A DNA stretch of 64,000 bases from Allobosea lathyri (GTDB lineage Bacteria; Pseudomonadota; Alphaproteobacteria; Rhizobiales; Beijerinckiaceae): the NCBI RefSeq assembly GCF_900108245.1, contig NZ_FNUY01000006.1, forward strand, positions 62,001 to 126,000, given 5' to 3'. Below, in pieces: positions 43,025-56,873 of this stretch (position 1 is the stretch's first letter; every line of letters starts with the position of its first letter). A program made the position numbers and the translations under genes. Under the pieces are notes generated by a model. The model worked only from the letters and a program-made list of their open reading frames with translations. It did not search any database and was not told where the DNA came from.

Positions 43025-44026
43025 ATTGCCAGCGCCCTGATCCTCGCCGGGAATGAAGGCGTCGAAAGCCGCCCAGAACTGGGCCCGGATATCGTCGGTC
43101 TCCATCAGGATCTCGTGACGGGCGGTGGGCAGCACCAGCGCGGAGCCGGTCTTGAGACGCGCCGCGAAACGCTCGATCGCCGGGGTCGAGACCACCGGGT
43201 CGCGGCCGGCGGCGATCACAAGCGTCGGCACATGCACGTCCAGCGCGGCCGAGGGGGCGTTCAGCCGCGCCATCAGCCTGAAGGCCGTGCGAACCCAGGC
43301 GATCGTGGGGTCGCCGATGCTGAGATGGCGGGCCTGCGCGGAGAGCGCGCTGTTGCGGGCATAGCGGACCGGGTCTGCGGTCAGGCGATTGCCCTCGAAG
43401 GGCTTCGTCGCGATCGCGGTGTCGCCGCCGCCGGGAACGAAGGCCTTGCCCAGGCCGAGCCAGAACATCAGGCTCGCCAACCGGTTGGCGAGGCCGGGCC
43501 GCTCGATCATGGTGAGTCCCAGCATCGGCGCCAGCGCCACCAGCCGCGAGACCGGAAGCTCGCCGCGCCGTGCGGCATCGAGGCAGAGCGCCGCCCCCAT
43601 CGAATGCGCGAGCACGAAATAAGGTTCGGGCAGCGCGCGCATCTGCGCCATTACCAGAGCGAGATCATGCTCGTAATGCCGCAGGCGGCCGACATGGCCC
43701 TTGCGCCCCCGTTGGGTGAAGCGCTGCGAGCCGCCCTGGCCGCGCCAATCGAAGGTCAGGACATGGAAGCCCCGGCGGCGCAATTCGGCAATCGTTTCGC
43801 TGAACCGCTCGATGAACTCGGCGCGGCCCTGCACGAGGACGATGGTGCCGCGCGCCGGCTTGACCGTCGGTCGCCAGCTCGCAAAGCGCAGGCGCGCGCC
43901 GTCCTGGGTCGTCGCGAACCAGACCTTGCCATGTCCCGGAACAGGATATTCGGGGAGGGCAAAGAGTTCGGCCTCTACCATTTCGGGCTCGGCGACATCA
44001 GGCTCTGAGTTTTTAGGCTTGGCCAT
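42929..44026 (-). CDS. Alpha/beta hydrolase, lysophospholipase-like
   Basis: 365 residues. The catalytic Ser is in FVLAHSMGAALCLDAA near residue 140, and the oxyanion segment is GTIVLVQGRAEFIERFSET near 60. FDWRGQGGSQRF near 94 is the hallmark of PldB-type lysophospholipases and monoglyceride lipases. The catalytic Asp is in VIAAGRDPVVST near 270 and the His in LPTARHEILME near 302. No signal peptide is visible. The C-terminal 30 residues are encoded in the 96 bases shared with hisN and look unstructured, so they may be dispensable. Confidence 0.88.
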   Translation of the reverse strand: MAKPKNSEPDVAEPEMVEAELFALPEYPVPGHGKVWFATTQDGARLRFASWRPTVKPARGTIVLVQGRAEFIERFSETIAELRRRGFHVLTFDWRGQGGSQRFTQRGRKGHVGRLRHYEHDLALVMAQMRALPEPYFVLAHSMGAALCLDAARRGELPVSRLVALAPMLGLTMIERPGLANRLASLMFWLGLGKAFVPGGGDTAIATKPFEGNRLTADPVRYARNSALSAQARHLSIGDPTIAWVRTAFRLMARLNAPSAALDVHVPTLVIAAGRDPVVSTPAIERFAARLKTGSALVLPTARHEILMETDDIRAQFWAAFDAFIPGEDQGAGNSAREQLEGGLMQRLAGGRDDPASAGGAAAIP

Positions 44027-44149
44027 TGTGCGCTTTCGAATCAGCGCGCCCGTTTCCGGCCGCGCCCAGCTGCAAGCGAATGTGCTGCAGGATGTTTATG
44101 CCTGCCGTTGCCTCCTCTTGAAAAGCCGAAAACATCTTCCCAACTCAGT

Positions 44150-44244
44150 GTTGCGCAGGCCGGAACCGGCTGCGCGAAGCTGAAAAAGGCCCGCGCTCAT
44201 GGTGAGGCGGGCTGACCACATGTCGCTTCCTTTGGAGGACAACC
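44150..44244 (+). promoter_or_regulatory. ROSE-type RNA thermometer in the hsp20 leader
   Basis: Two upstream hairpins (44153-44175 and 44189-44212, stem GCCCGC/GCGGGC) precede a last, weak hairpin at 44222-44240. In it the Shine-Dalgarno GGAGG (44234-44238) is sequestered by GUCGCUUCC. The UCGCU motif opposite the ribosome binding site matches the conserved U(U/C)GCU of ROSE elements, including the position of the G-G mismatch. Heating should melt this stem and allow translation of the heat-shock protein. Confidence 0.8.
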
Positions 44245-44718
44245 ATGCGTCATTTCGATCTTTCACCGCTCTATCGCTCGACCGTCGGCTTCGACCGCCT
44301 GTTCTCGCTGCTCGACCAGGCCGGCAGCAACGAAGCCACCCCGACCTATCCGCCCTATAATATCGAGCGCACCGCCGAGAACGCCTACCGCATCACCATT
44401 GCGGTCGCCGGTTTCGGTGAGAACGACCTTGCCATCGAGAGCAAGGAGAACGCGCTGACCGTTAGGGGCGACAAGCAGGCCGCCGATGGCGTCGAGAAGC
44501 GCGAAGTCCTGCATCAGGGCATCGCCGCGCGCGCTTTCGAGCGTCGCTTCCAGCTTGCCGATTACGTGCAGGTGACCGGCGCGAGCCTTGAGAACGGCTT
44601 GCTCCATATCGATCTCGTCCGCGAGATTCCCGAGGCCAAGAAGCCCCGCCAGATCGCGATCGGCGGCAGCAAGGCCAAGGTGCTCGAGGCCAAGGTCGAG
44701 ACCGCCAAGGCCGCGTAA
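44245..44718 (+). CDS. Small heat-shock protein, Hsp20/IbpA family
   Basis: 157 residues. The start MRHFDLSPLYRSTVGFDRLF matches the IbpA-type N-terminus of Rhizobiales class A small heat-shock proteins. The alpha-crystallin domain spans about residues 33-130, with YPPYNIERTAENAYRITIAV and the conserved ASLENGLLHIDLVRE. These ATP-independent chaperones hold unfolding proteins. Control is through the thermometer in its leader, and a terminator lies about 65 bases after the stop. Confidence 0.95.
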   Translation: MRHFDLSPLYRSTVGFDRLFSLLDQAGSNEATPTYPPYNIERTAENAYRITIAVAGFGENDLAIESKENALTVRGDKQAADGVEKREVLHQGIAARAFERRFQLADYVQVTGASLENGLLHIDLVREIPEAKKPRQIAIGGSKAKVLEAKVETAKAA

Positions 44719-44733
44719 TCCAGCCGGCAGCAT

Positions 44734-44784
44734 GGCCTGACGTAAATGATGGCCTGAAGTCAATGATGGCCTGACATGAATGGG
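44734..44784. repeat. 17-base tandem repeat, three units
   Basis: GGCCTGACGTAAATGAT and two close variants follow one another between the hsp20 stop and its terminator. Units differ at a few positions. Confidence 0.85.
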
Positions 44785-44815
44785 GCGTCCCCGGTTGCCG
44801 GGGACGCCCTTTTTC
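44784..44815 (+). terminator. Rho-independent terminator of hsp20
   Basis: The stem GGGCGTCCCCGG/CCGGGGACGCCC has a four-base loop and is followed by TTTTT. Confidence 0.9.
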
Positions 44816-44842
44816 ATTGCGAGATATCTGGCCGTCGCCGCC

Positions 44843-45889
44843 TCAGTTCAGCGGGACGGCCGGTGCCATCGGCGTTTCCGACCGGGGCTGCGAGGGCGTT
44901 GCATCCGGCGTCTGGACCGGAGGATGGGCTTGCGGCGTCTCGACGGAAGGCGCGGCTGCCAATGGCGGCTTGCGTTCGGCCTCGTCGCTGCCGCGCACAT
45001 CGGCGGGGTTCACGAGCCTGGGCTTGTCTGCGCCGGTGTCGGGAACGACGGCGCCCGGTGTTGGCGCGGGCGGCGTGGCAGGTGCAGGCGGCACGACCGT
45101 GGCCGGAGCGCTGGCGGATGCCGGGGGCTGGTCCGCGGGTTTCGGCTTGTCCGGCTCGGCTATGTGGGGCGGCGCTGCCGGTGAGGGCGGCACAACGGTA
45201 GCCGGCGCGCTCGCAGAGGCTGGTGCCTGCTCGGCGGGCTCGGGCTTTTCCGGCTCGGCTGCTTGCGGCGGCGCGGCGGGGGAAGGCGGCACAACGGTAG
45301 CCGGCGCGCTCGCGGATGCTGGCGCCTGCTCGCTGGGCTTCGGCTTCTCCGGTTCGGCGGCGCGTGGCGGGGCGGCGGGCGAGGGCGGCACGACCGTCGC
45401 GGGCGCGCTCGCCCGGCCCGGAGGCTTCAGCGCGGCCGGGCGTTCCGGGGGCTGCGGAATCAGGCGGGGGCGGGCCGGGCGCTCGCTTTCACGCGGATCG
45501 GCGCGGGCGACATCGGGAGCCGCGCGACGGGAGGGCTGCAGCGGGATGGTATCCATCAGGTCGCCGCTATAGGCGTCGAAGATCAGCCGGGTGCGCCGGC
45601 CATTGGCGGTTTGACCGTCGACGACATAGGATGAGCCGGCGCGGACCATCCGGTCGACCTGGGCCAGTCCGAATTCGCGGGCCGCGATCCGGCCGATCGA
45701 ACGCGGCGGGATCGGGGCGGGTGGCCGCGGCGCCATATAGCGGTAGCCGTAACCGTAGCCGCCGCCATACTCCTCGCCTTCGTAGAGATAATATTGAGCG
45801 GACGCTGCCCCAGCCGTTCCCGCCAGTGCGCCGGCCACCGCCAGACCCATCAGTGCGATGCGTGTCGGCGCGGTCGAACGAATTGCCAT
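44843..45889 (-). CDS. Exported proline/alanine-rich repeat protein
   Basis: 348 residues from the ATG at 45889. A Sec signal peptide is clear (RIALMGLAVAGALAGTAGAASA, split here by function: hydrophobic core then AxA cleavage near residue 31). Next is a Tyr/Gly-rich segment (YYLYEGEEYGGGYGYGYRYM) and a short globular part (residues 60-115) with RIAAREFGLAQVDRMVRAG. Residues 160-274 are a 33-residue repeat rich in Pro, Ala and Glu/Lys present in three and a half copies (core ASAPATVVPPSPAAPP). The tail is also Pro-rich and disordered. This layout suggests an envelope protein spanning or lining the periplasm. It overlaps no gene but lies close to the threonine aldolase gene. Confidence 0.82.
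   Translation of the reverse strand: MAIRSTAPTRIALMGLAVAGALAGTAGAASAQYYLYEGEEYGGGYGYGYRYMAPRPPAPIPPRSIGRIAAREFGLAQVDRMVRAGSSYVVDGQTANGRRTRLIFDAYSGDLMDTIPLQPSRRAAPDVARADPRESERPARPRLIPQPPERPAALKPPGRASAPATVVPPSPAAPPRAAEPEKPKPSEQAPASASAPATVVPPSPAAPPQAAEPEKPEPAEQAPASASAPATVVPPSPAAPPHIAEPDKPKPADQPPASASAPATVVPPAPATPPAPTPGAVVPDTGADKPRLVNPADVRGSDEAERKPPLAAAPSVETPQAHPPVQTPDATPSQPRSETPMAPAVPLN
45068..45412 (-). repeat. 99-base coding tandem repeat
   Basis: Three full copies and one partial copy of a 99-base unit encode the 33-residue repeats of the proline-rich protein. The copies are nearly identical in DNA, suggesting recent duplication and probable length variation between strains. Confidence 0.85.
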
Positions 45890-45980
45890 GTCATGATCCT
45901 CTCGGAGCTGATTCAGGCGTTCAGTCTTCCTTAGGGAATACGGCATGCGTGCGGCTGAAATCGGGGTGGAATCCAGCGGC

Positions 45981-47036
45981 TCAGTCGCCGAGGGCCGCAA
46001 TCAGTCGCTCGACCTGCTCGGCCCGCGTGGCAAAGGACATGACGAAGCGGCCGACGATTTCGCCATCCGCAAGCCGGTTTTCCGCCGCCAGGGCGCGGTC
46101 GGACCAGGTGATGTAGCTCACGCCCGCCGCCTTGAGCGTCTGCTGCATGGCGGGCGTCAGGATCAGAAAGACCTCATTGGCCTGGCTTGGCCAGGCGAGC
46201 CGGACGGCGTTGCTTCCAGCGACGGCTTCGGCCAGCCTCCTGGCCATCCCGTTGGCGTGGCGGGCAAGGTCGAGCCAGTGCCCATCCGCCAGCAGGCCCT
46301 CGAACTGGGCGCCGATCAGGCGGCCCTTCGAGAGCGTCTGGCCGGCGCGCTTGCGACGCCACTTCATCTCGGCGGCGGCGTCCGGATCGAAGAAAATCAC
46401 GGCCTCGGCCGCCCAGGCGCCGTTCTTGGTGCCACCGAATGACAGCACGTCGACGCCCGCCTTCCAGGTGATCTCGGCCGGCGAGCAGCCGAGCGTCACC
46501 AACGCGTTGGCGAAGCGCGCGCCGTCCATATGGAGCTTCAGGCCGCGGGGCGCGGCAGCCTGCTTCAGGGCGCTGATCTCGGCTGGCGTATAGATCAGCC
46601 CGCATTCGGTCGCCTGCGTGATCGAGAGCGCCTGCGGCTGGACCTGATGCAGCGCGCCTTCGCGCAAGCGGGCGAGAGCCTGCGTCACGGTTTCGGGCTG
46701 GAGCTTGTTGCCCGTGCCGGGCAGGCCGATCAGCTTGGCGCCGTCGCTGAAGAATTCGGGCGCGCCGCACTCGTCGTCGGCGACATGGCTTTCCTCATGG
46801 GTCAGCACGGCGCCCCATGGTCGCGTGATGCTGGCCAGAGCCAGCGCATTTGCCGCGGTGCCGCTGGCGACAAGGAAGACCGCGACCTCGTGCTCGAAGA
46901 TCTCCGCGAAGCGACGCTCGACGCCTTGCGTCCAGCTGTCGGTCCCATAGGCGGAAGCCGCACCGTCATTTGCCGCGGCGATCGCAGCCATCACCTGGGG
47001 GCTCGCGCCGGCGGTATTGTCGCTGATGAAGTTCAT
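45981..47036 (-). CDS. Threonine aldolase family protein (low-specificity, PLP-dependent)
   Basis: 351 residues. It should cleave L-threonine or beta-hydroxy amino acids to glycine and an aldehyde. The N-terminus NFISDNTAGASPQVMAAI is the usual LTA start. HEESHVADDECGAPEFF near residue 80, LHMDGARFANALVTLG near 167 (cofactor Asp) and the Schiff-base Lys in SFGGTKNGAWAAEAV near 200 are all present. Length is normal. The gene runs on the minus strand and appears to be a separate unit, with the proline-rich protein gene downstream. Confidence 0.92.
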   Translation of the reverse strand: MNFISDNTAGASPQVMAAIAAANDGAASAYGTDSWTQGVERRFAEIFEHEVAVFLVASGTAANALALASITRPWGAVLTHEESHVADDECGAPEFFSDGAKLIGLPGTGNKLQPETVTQALARLREGALHQVQPQALSITQATECGLIYTPAEISALKQAAAPRGLKLHMDGARFANALVTLGCSPAEITWKAGVDVLSFGGTKNGAWAAEAVIFFDPDAAAEMKWRRKRAGQTLSKGRLIGAQFEGLLADGHWLDLARHANGMARRLAEAVAGSNAVRLAWPSQANEVFLILTPAMQQTLKAAGVSYITWSDRALAAENRLADGEIVGRFVMSFATRAEQVERLIAALGD

Positions 47037-47271
47037 GCCCTAGCGATAGTTGCGGGCGTGTACGATGCCAAGCGCAGGGCGCGAACGGGGGCTCTGCAGA
47101 CCACGCTTAACAAGGTTTGCCCCCTATGCCGAAAAACAAGAAGCGTGCTGCCTGAGTCCGGCTTTCGTTTCGGATGTGTCCGATTTAGATGCGATATAGC
47201 AATAAGATTTCACGGAGGCATGAAATCGGCGCTTGTGCGGACATTAGAATTCTGGCAAATTCGTCTCAATA

Positions 47272-47295
47272 GGACAGTGTTGCTGTCCCATTTTT
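47272..47295 (+). terminator. Terminator- or attenuator-like hairpin in the gltB leader
   Basis: GGACAG pairs with CTGTCC around a TGTTG loop, followed by CATTTTT. It lies about 350 bases before the gltB ATG on the same strand. It could end an upstream short RNA or attenuate gltBD. Confidence 0.45.
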
Positions 47296-47355
47296 CACCG
47301 CGCCGACCAAATGCCTGCATAGGCTGAGGTCGCGCCATCGCAACGGAGCGGAGCT

Positions 47356-47424
47356 ATGACGAGAGGCAGGGCAGATCACGCCAAAGCCACGCGTAAACGC
47401 GCCGCTCGCAAAGCGACGGCATAA
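47356..47424 (+). CDS. Possible 22-residue basic leader peptide
   Basis: An ATG preceded by GGAGCGGAG opens a 22-codon frame made largely of Arg, Lys, Ala and Thr. It lies in the gltB leader. There is no Gln- or Glu-codon run that would suggest classical attenuation. It may be chance. Confidence 0.2.
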   Translation: MTRGRADHAKATRKRAARKATA

Positions 47425-47643
47425 GACAGGCGCGACCGGGCGACGAGCCCCAGCGCCTGCGGAGGACGCGGGCGCGACGAAAACAGCGCAAGCAAGCCTC
47501 TGAGAGACAAGAGCGGCCCGTGTTGGCCCCTTCCTTGCTGCCGCCGGATGGTCGGTAGCGGGACCGGCGCGGCGAAGGATGGTGTGGGCTGAAGGTCTGC
47601 CCGACGGCGCAAGCTGGCGGGCATTGGCAAGCGGGGTTTGACG

Positions 47644-52347
<4,704 letters not shown>

Positions 52348-52352
52348 TCACG

Positions 52353-52450
52353 CGTCAGTCCCGGATCTGAGCCTAGCGCAGACCCGGGAACCTCCATCAA
52401 GACAGGCGCCCCATCGGTTGGGGATGCCCGGGTCTAGCCCGGGCATGACG
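52353..52450. repeat. Palindromic repeat family R2, copy 2, between gltB and gltD
   Basis: Starts CGTCAGTCCCGG and ends CCCGGGCATGACG, with an inner AGACCCGGGAACC arm. It occupies most of the gltB-gltD gap and could stabilise the gltB transcript or lower gltD expression. Confidence 0.75.
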
Positions 52451-52464
52451 ACGAGAGAAATGAC

Positions 52465-53889
<1,425 letters not shown>

Positions 53890-53960
53890 ACGGGCGCCGT
53901 TCCGGGCTCAGGCCCGCGACCAGCTCGGATATCGCCGTTTCCGTGTGAGCTTGATCTGCT

Positions 53961-54230
53961 CTAGCGGAATCGGCTGCCGGCAATCCAGATTGGCTTCCAT
54001 GTCAGCATCCCAAGCAGCCCGCCTATAGCGAACCCCAGCGCGCTGAAGGCAAGCCCGTCCCGTCCGTGGGTCCAAGGCAGAATAAGATATCCGCTTGTGC
54101 TGATCAGGGCGCCGCGTTTGACGAAGAGGACATAGGCGCTGCCAACCAGAAAGCTTCCGGCAAAGGCAAGCAGGATTGCAAGCGCGATCCCGAGGGCCAT
54201 GACTGCAGCGAATTTGAGAAGTGTCGTCAT
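53961..54230 (-). CDS. Small membrane protein, unknown
   Basis: 89 residues with two membrane helices: LLKFAAVMALGIALAILLAF near residue 4 and GLAFSALGFAIGGLLGMLTW near 59. The loop between them contains an ISTSGYLILPWTHGRDG segment. No family was recognised. The ribosome binding site is weak. It is 13 bases after the GDSL hydrolase gene on the same strand, so probably co-transcribed. Confidence 0.65.
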   Translation of the reverse strand: MTTLLKFAAVMALGIALAILLAFAGSFLVGSAYVLFVKRGALISTSGYLILPWTHGRDGLAFSALGFAIGGLLGMLTWKPIWIAGSRFR

Positions 54231-54242
54231 GGCGATGCCAAA

Positions 54243-55457
54243 TCACCGCGGCCAGCGATAGTCGTCGAGACGGCCGGGCCTGGGCTCGGGCACGATACCC
54301 TCGGCGAAGATGCGGTCGAGCTGGGCGGCCGCTTCGCCGCGACCGCGAGCGTCCGCGATCGAGGCCAGAAGGGCCTGCTCGCCTGCGCTCGCTTGCCCGG
54401 TCAGCGGCAGGATCGGCCCTGCCAGGGGCTTGGCCTGCAAGGCGGCCGGCAGGCTGATCGTCGGCAGGCCGGCGACCATGCGGTCGATCAGGGCCTCGAC
54501 GCCACCCGCCTGCAATTCGGGACTGACCGGCGCGCCGGTATCGGGGGAGACCGGCAGCGCGATGACGTTGCCCTGGGGCTGGGCCTCGATCAGCCGGCGG
54601 ATCAGGATGTCGACGAAATGCGCCGCCTTGCGCGCGCCCGCTGCGGTGAAATGGATGCCGTCGCCCAGGCGCAGCCGCATCGTCTGGCCGGAGACATCGG
54701 GCCCCATCGCGGCGTAGCGGTTCTCGGTATCGACGAAGGCGCCCCAGAGATCGACATATTGGCCGCCCGCGCGCTCGACCTGCTGGCGGTACAGCTCATT
54801 GAAGGTCACGAAATCGGCCGACAGACGCTGGTTCTGGACCGGCGGCGCGCCGACCCAGATCAGCGGAATGCGCCTGGCCGCGAAGGCATTGGCGATCGTG
54901 TCGATCCGGCCGCGGTAGAGTTCGAGCCAGCGCGGGCTCAACGGGTCGTGGACGGTCTCGCCCTCGCGGATCGCCTGCCGGTCGTTCAGCCCCAGCAGCA
55001 TTACGCCCGCGCGGATCTTCTGGTCGCCGGCCAGCAGCTCGGCGACAGCCTTGGGCCAATCGTAGAAATCGGTCCGGACGAGGCCGGAATCGGGCTTCGC
55101 CTTATGGATCACGGCGATGTCGGGCCGATTGTTGAGGGCGTCGTCGAGCCCGCCCGCGAGAAGGTTGCCGAGAGAATCGCCCATCACCACGATATGGTGG
55201 GCGACATCGACCTTGGGGATCACGGGGTCGTCGCGGACGATGACGGGCGCCGAGGCGCGCGGGCGTACGACGACCGGGGCGACGCGCTGGCGCGGTCGTT
55301 GCGGCACGACGACAGGTTGCTGCGGTTGCTGCCAGAACAGCGAGAAAAAACTGCGCCCACCCTGCGGCGGCCCGCTCTGGGCGATGGATGTCGGCCCGCC
55401 CGTCAACAGGAGCAGGCAGGCGGCACCTAGAAGCGTGACCATGGAGCGCAAACGCAT
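54243..55457 (-). CDS. Exported SGNH/GDSL hydrolase (DUF459-like)
   Basis: 404 residues with a Sec-type signal peptide (MVTLLGAACLLLLTGG, cleavage near residue 27) and a Pro/Gln/Val-rich spacer. The catalytic Ser block is VVMGDSLGNLLAGG near residue 92, the second block is VMLLGLNDRQAIR near 150, and the Asp-x-x-His of the triad is DGIHFTAAGARKAAHF near 265. DUF459 proteins of Rhizobiales sit in the envelope and are thought to act on cell-surface esters, substrate unknown. The C-terminal 100 residues are specific to this group. Confidence 0.87.
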   Translation of the reverse strand: MRLRSMVTLLGAACLLLLTGGPTSIAQSGPPQGGRSFFSLFWQQPQQPVVVPQRPRQRVAPVVVRPRASAPVIVRDDPVIPKVDVAHHIVVMGDSLGNLLAGGLDDALNNRPDIAVIHKAKPDSGLVRTDFYDWPKAVAELLAGDQKIRAGVMLLGLNDRQAIREGETVHDPLSPRWLELYRGRIDTIANAFAARRIPLIWVGAPPVQNQRLSADFVTFNELYRQQVERAGGQYVDLWGAFVDTENRYAAMGPDVSGQTMRLRLGDGIHFTAAGARKAAHFVDILIRRLIEAQPQGNVIALPVSPDTGAPVSPELQAGGVEALIDRMVAGLPTISLPAALQAKPLAGPILPLTGQASAGEQALLASIADARGRGEAAAQLDRIFAEGIVPEPRPGRLDDYRWPR

Positions 55458-55514
55458 CGGATTTTCGATCCAGCGCTGGACAATATCGAGGCGAATATAG
55501 TGCGAGCGTGCCGG

Positions 55515-55568
55515 GAAGTCAGCGCCTGCAAGTCAGCGCCTTCAAGTCAGCGCCTGGAACTCAGCGCC
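55515..55568. repeat. 14-base tandem repeat, about four units
   Basis: AAGTCAGCGCCTGC and three variants run directly into the last codons of the mltB gene, the final unit overlapping its stop region. The units differ by one or two bases. Confidence 0.8.
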
Positions 55569-56790
55569 CGCCGCGCATCTTCGCCAGCAGGGCCGGCGTC
55601 GGATAGCCATCGGCGATTTCGCCATTGCGCAGCTGGTATTGCCTGACCGCCTCGCGCGTGCCGGTGCCGATGCGTCCGTCGGCGTCGTGATTGTAGAGGC
55701 CGAGCAGCTTCAGGCGGCGCTGCACATCCTGCGTGCCGGCCTTGTCGAGGCGCGGGGCCTTGGTCGGCCAGTCGGCCTGGATGGCGGGGCGGCCGGCGAT
55801 GCGATCGCCGAGATGTCCGACGGCCAGCGCATAGGCGTCCGAGGAATTGTATTTCTTGATGACGTCGAAATTCTCGGTCAGCAGCATGACCGGGCCGCGA
55901 TGGCCGGCCGGATAGAATAGCCGAGCCTCGCCCGACGAGGGCAGCCCGCGCCCATCGGCCCGGCGCACGCCGGCGGCGTTGAACGAGGAGAAGCTCGCTT
56001 TGTTCAGGCGGTGGTCGAAGCCATCCGGCAGTGTGACCTCGAGGCCCCAGGGCAGGCCGGGAACCCAGCCATAGCCCTTGAGGTAATTGGCGGTGGAGGC
56101 GAGCGCGTCGCTGGTCGAAGACCAGATGTCGGCATGGCCGTCGCCGGTCCAGTCGACGGCATATTTCATATAGCTCGACGGCATGAACTGGGTGTGGCCC
56201 ATCGCGCCGGCCCAGGAGCCCCGCAATTCGCTGCGCTCGACATGGCCCTTCTGAATCAATTCCAGCGCAATCAGCAGTTCGTCGCGGAAGAAATCGCCGC
56301 GATAGCGAATATGGGCCAGCGTCGCGAGCGAGCGGATTGTATCCTTGTTGCCGGTGAACGAGCCGTAATTGGTCTCCATCCCCCAGACGCCGAGCACGAC
56401 CTCCTTGGGCACGCCATAGCGGGCCTCGATCTGCGACAAGACGCCGGCATGCTCGGCGGCGGCATCGCGTCCGCGCGGGATACGCGTGCCGCCGACCGCG
56501 CTGTTGAGATAGCCCCAGATCGGCGCGGTGAACTCGGACTGCTTCTTCGTCAGTGCGATGATGGAAGCGTCCGGCGTGACGTCGCGAAAGGCGAGGTCGA
56601 AGGTCGCGCGCGAGATGCCGCGCGCCTGCGCCTGCGGCCAGAGCCGCTGCAGGAAGGCATCGAAGGACGCATTGGCGGGGGCGGTCGAGGTGTTGGCGCG
56701 TGCGGCCGACACGTTGATCGAGCCGGTTGTCTGCGCCAGGGCCGGGGCGAGGTTGAAGATGGCCGCGGCGGCAATGACGGACAGGCGCAT
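55561..56790 (-). CDS. mltB: Lytic murein transglycosylase, MltB family, with peptidoglycan-binding domain
   Basis: 409 residues from the ATG at 56790, which starts the signal peptide MRLSVIAAAAIFNLAPALAQ; longer frames lack a proper signal. Domain 1 (about residues 50-330) is the SLT2/MltB fold, with the catalytic Glu in VLGVWGMETNYGSFTGNKD near residue 140 and MGHTQFMPSSYMKYAVDWTGDG near 205. The C-terminal region about 350-405 is a PG-binding domain (VQRRLKLLGLYNHDADGRIG). It cleaves murein glycan strands to anhydro-muramyl products in the periplasm. A CtrA-type box lies 57 bases upstream. The GDSL gene downstream is close. Confidence 0.9.
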   Translation of the reverse strand: MRLSVIAAAAIFNLAPALAQTTGSINVSAARANTSTAPANASFDAFLQRLWPQAQARGISRATFDLAFRDVTPDASIIALTKKQSEFTAPIWGYLNSAVGGTRIPRGRDAAAEHAGVLSQIEARYGVPKEVVLGVWGMETNYGSFTGNKDTIRSLATLAHIRYRGDFFRDELLIALELIQKGHVERSELRGSWAGAMGHTQFMPSSYMKYAVDWTGDGHADIWSSTSDALASTANYLKGYGWVPGLPWGLEVTLPDGFDHRLNKASFSSFNAAGVRRADGRGLPSSGEARLFYPAGHRGPVMLLTENFDVIKKYNSSDAYALAVGHLGDRIAGRPAIQADWPTKAPRLDKAGTQDVQRRLKLLGLYNHDADGRIGTGTREAVRQYQLRNGEIADGYPTPALLAKMRGGR

Positions 56791-56846
56791 GAGGGTCCCC
56801 GGATGACGGCTGAAGGCAAGCATGCCCCAAGAGCGCCTGAACAAGA

Positions 56847-56861
56847 TTAACCAAGGGTTAA
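56847..56861. promoter_or_regulatory. CtrA-type binding box before mltB
   Basis: TTAACCAAGGGTTAA, an exact TTAA-N7-TTAA palindrome matching the consensus for the cell-cycle regulator CtrA. It lies 57 bases before the mltB ATG, consistent with control of its promoter. Confidence 0.6.
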
Positions 56862-56873
56862 GCGAGCGCAATC

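Larger units (their letters stand above)
47037..47643. other. Long gltB leader region: terminator-like hairpin and a possible short ORF
   Basis: This 607-base gap separates threonine aldolase from gltB. It is AT-richer from 47140 to 47300. It contains a hairpin with a T-run at 47272-47295. A 22-codon frame at 47356-47424 (MTRGRADHAKATRKRAARKA onward) starts after GGAGCGGAG. No other coding signal was found. Confidence 0.5.

Noticed and set aside
45068..45412. A CRISPR array at the regular 99-base repeats
   Set aside because: The units are coding, nearly identical throughout, and have no spacer/repeat alternation.
54066..55430. A 454-codon plus-strand frame opposite the GDSL hydrolase
   Set aside because: Antisense to a gene with a signal peptide and GDSL motifs.
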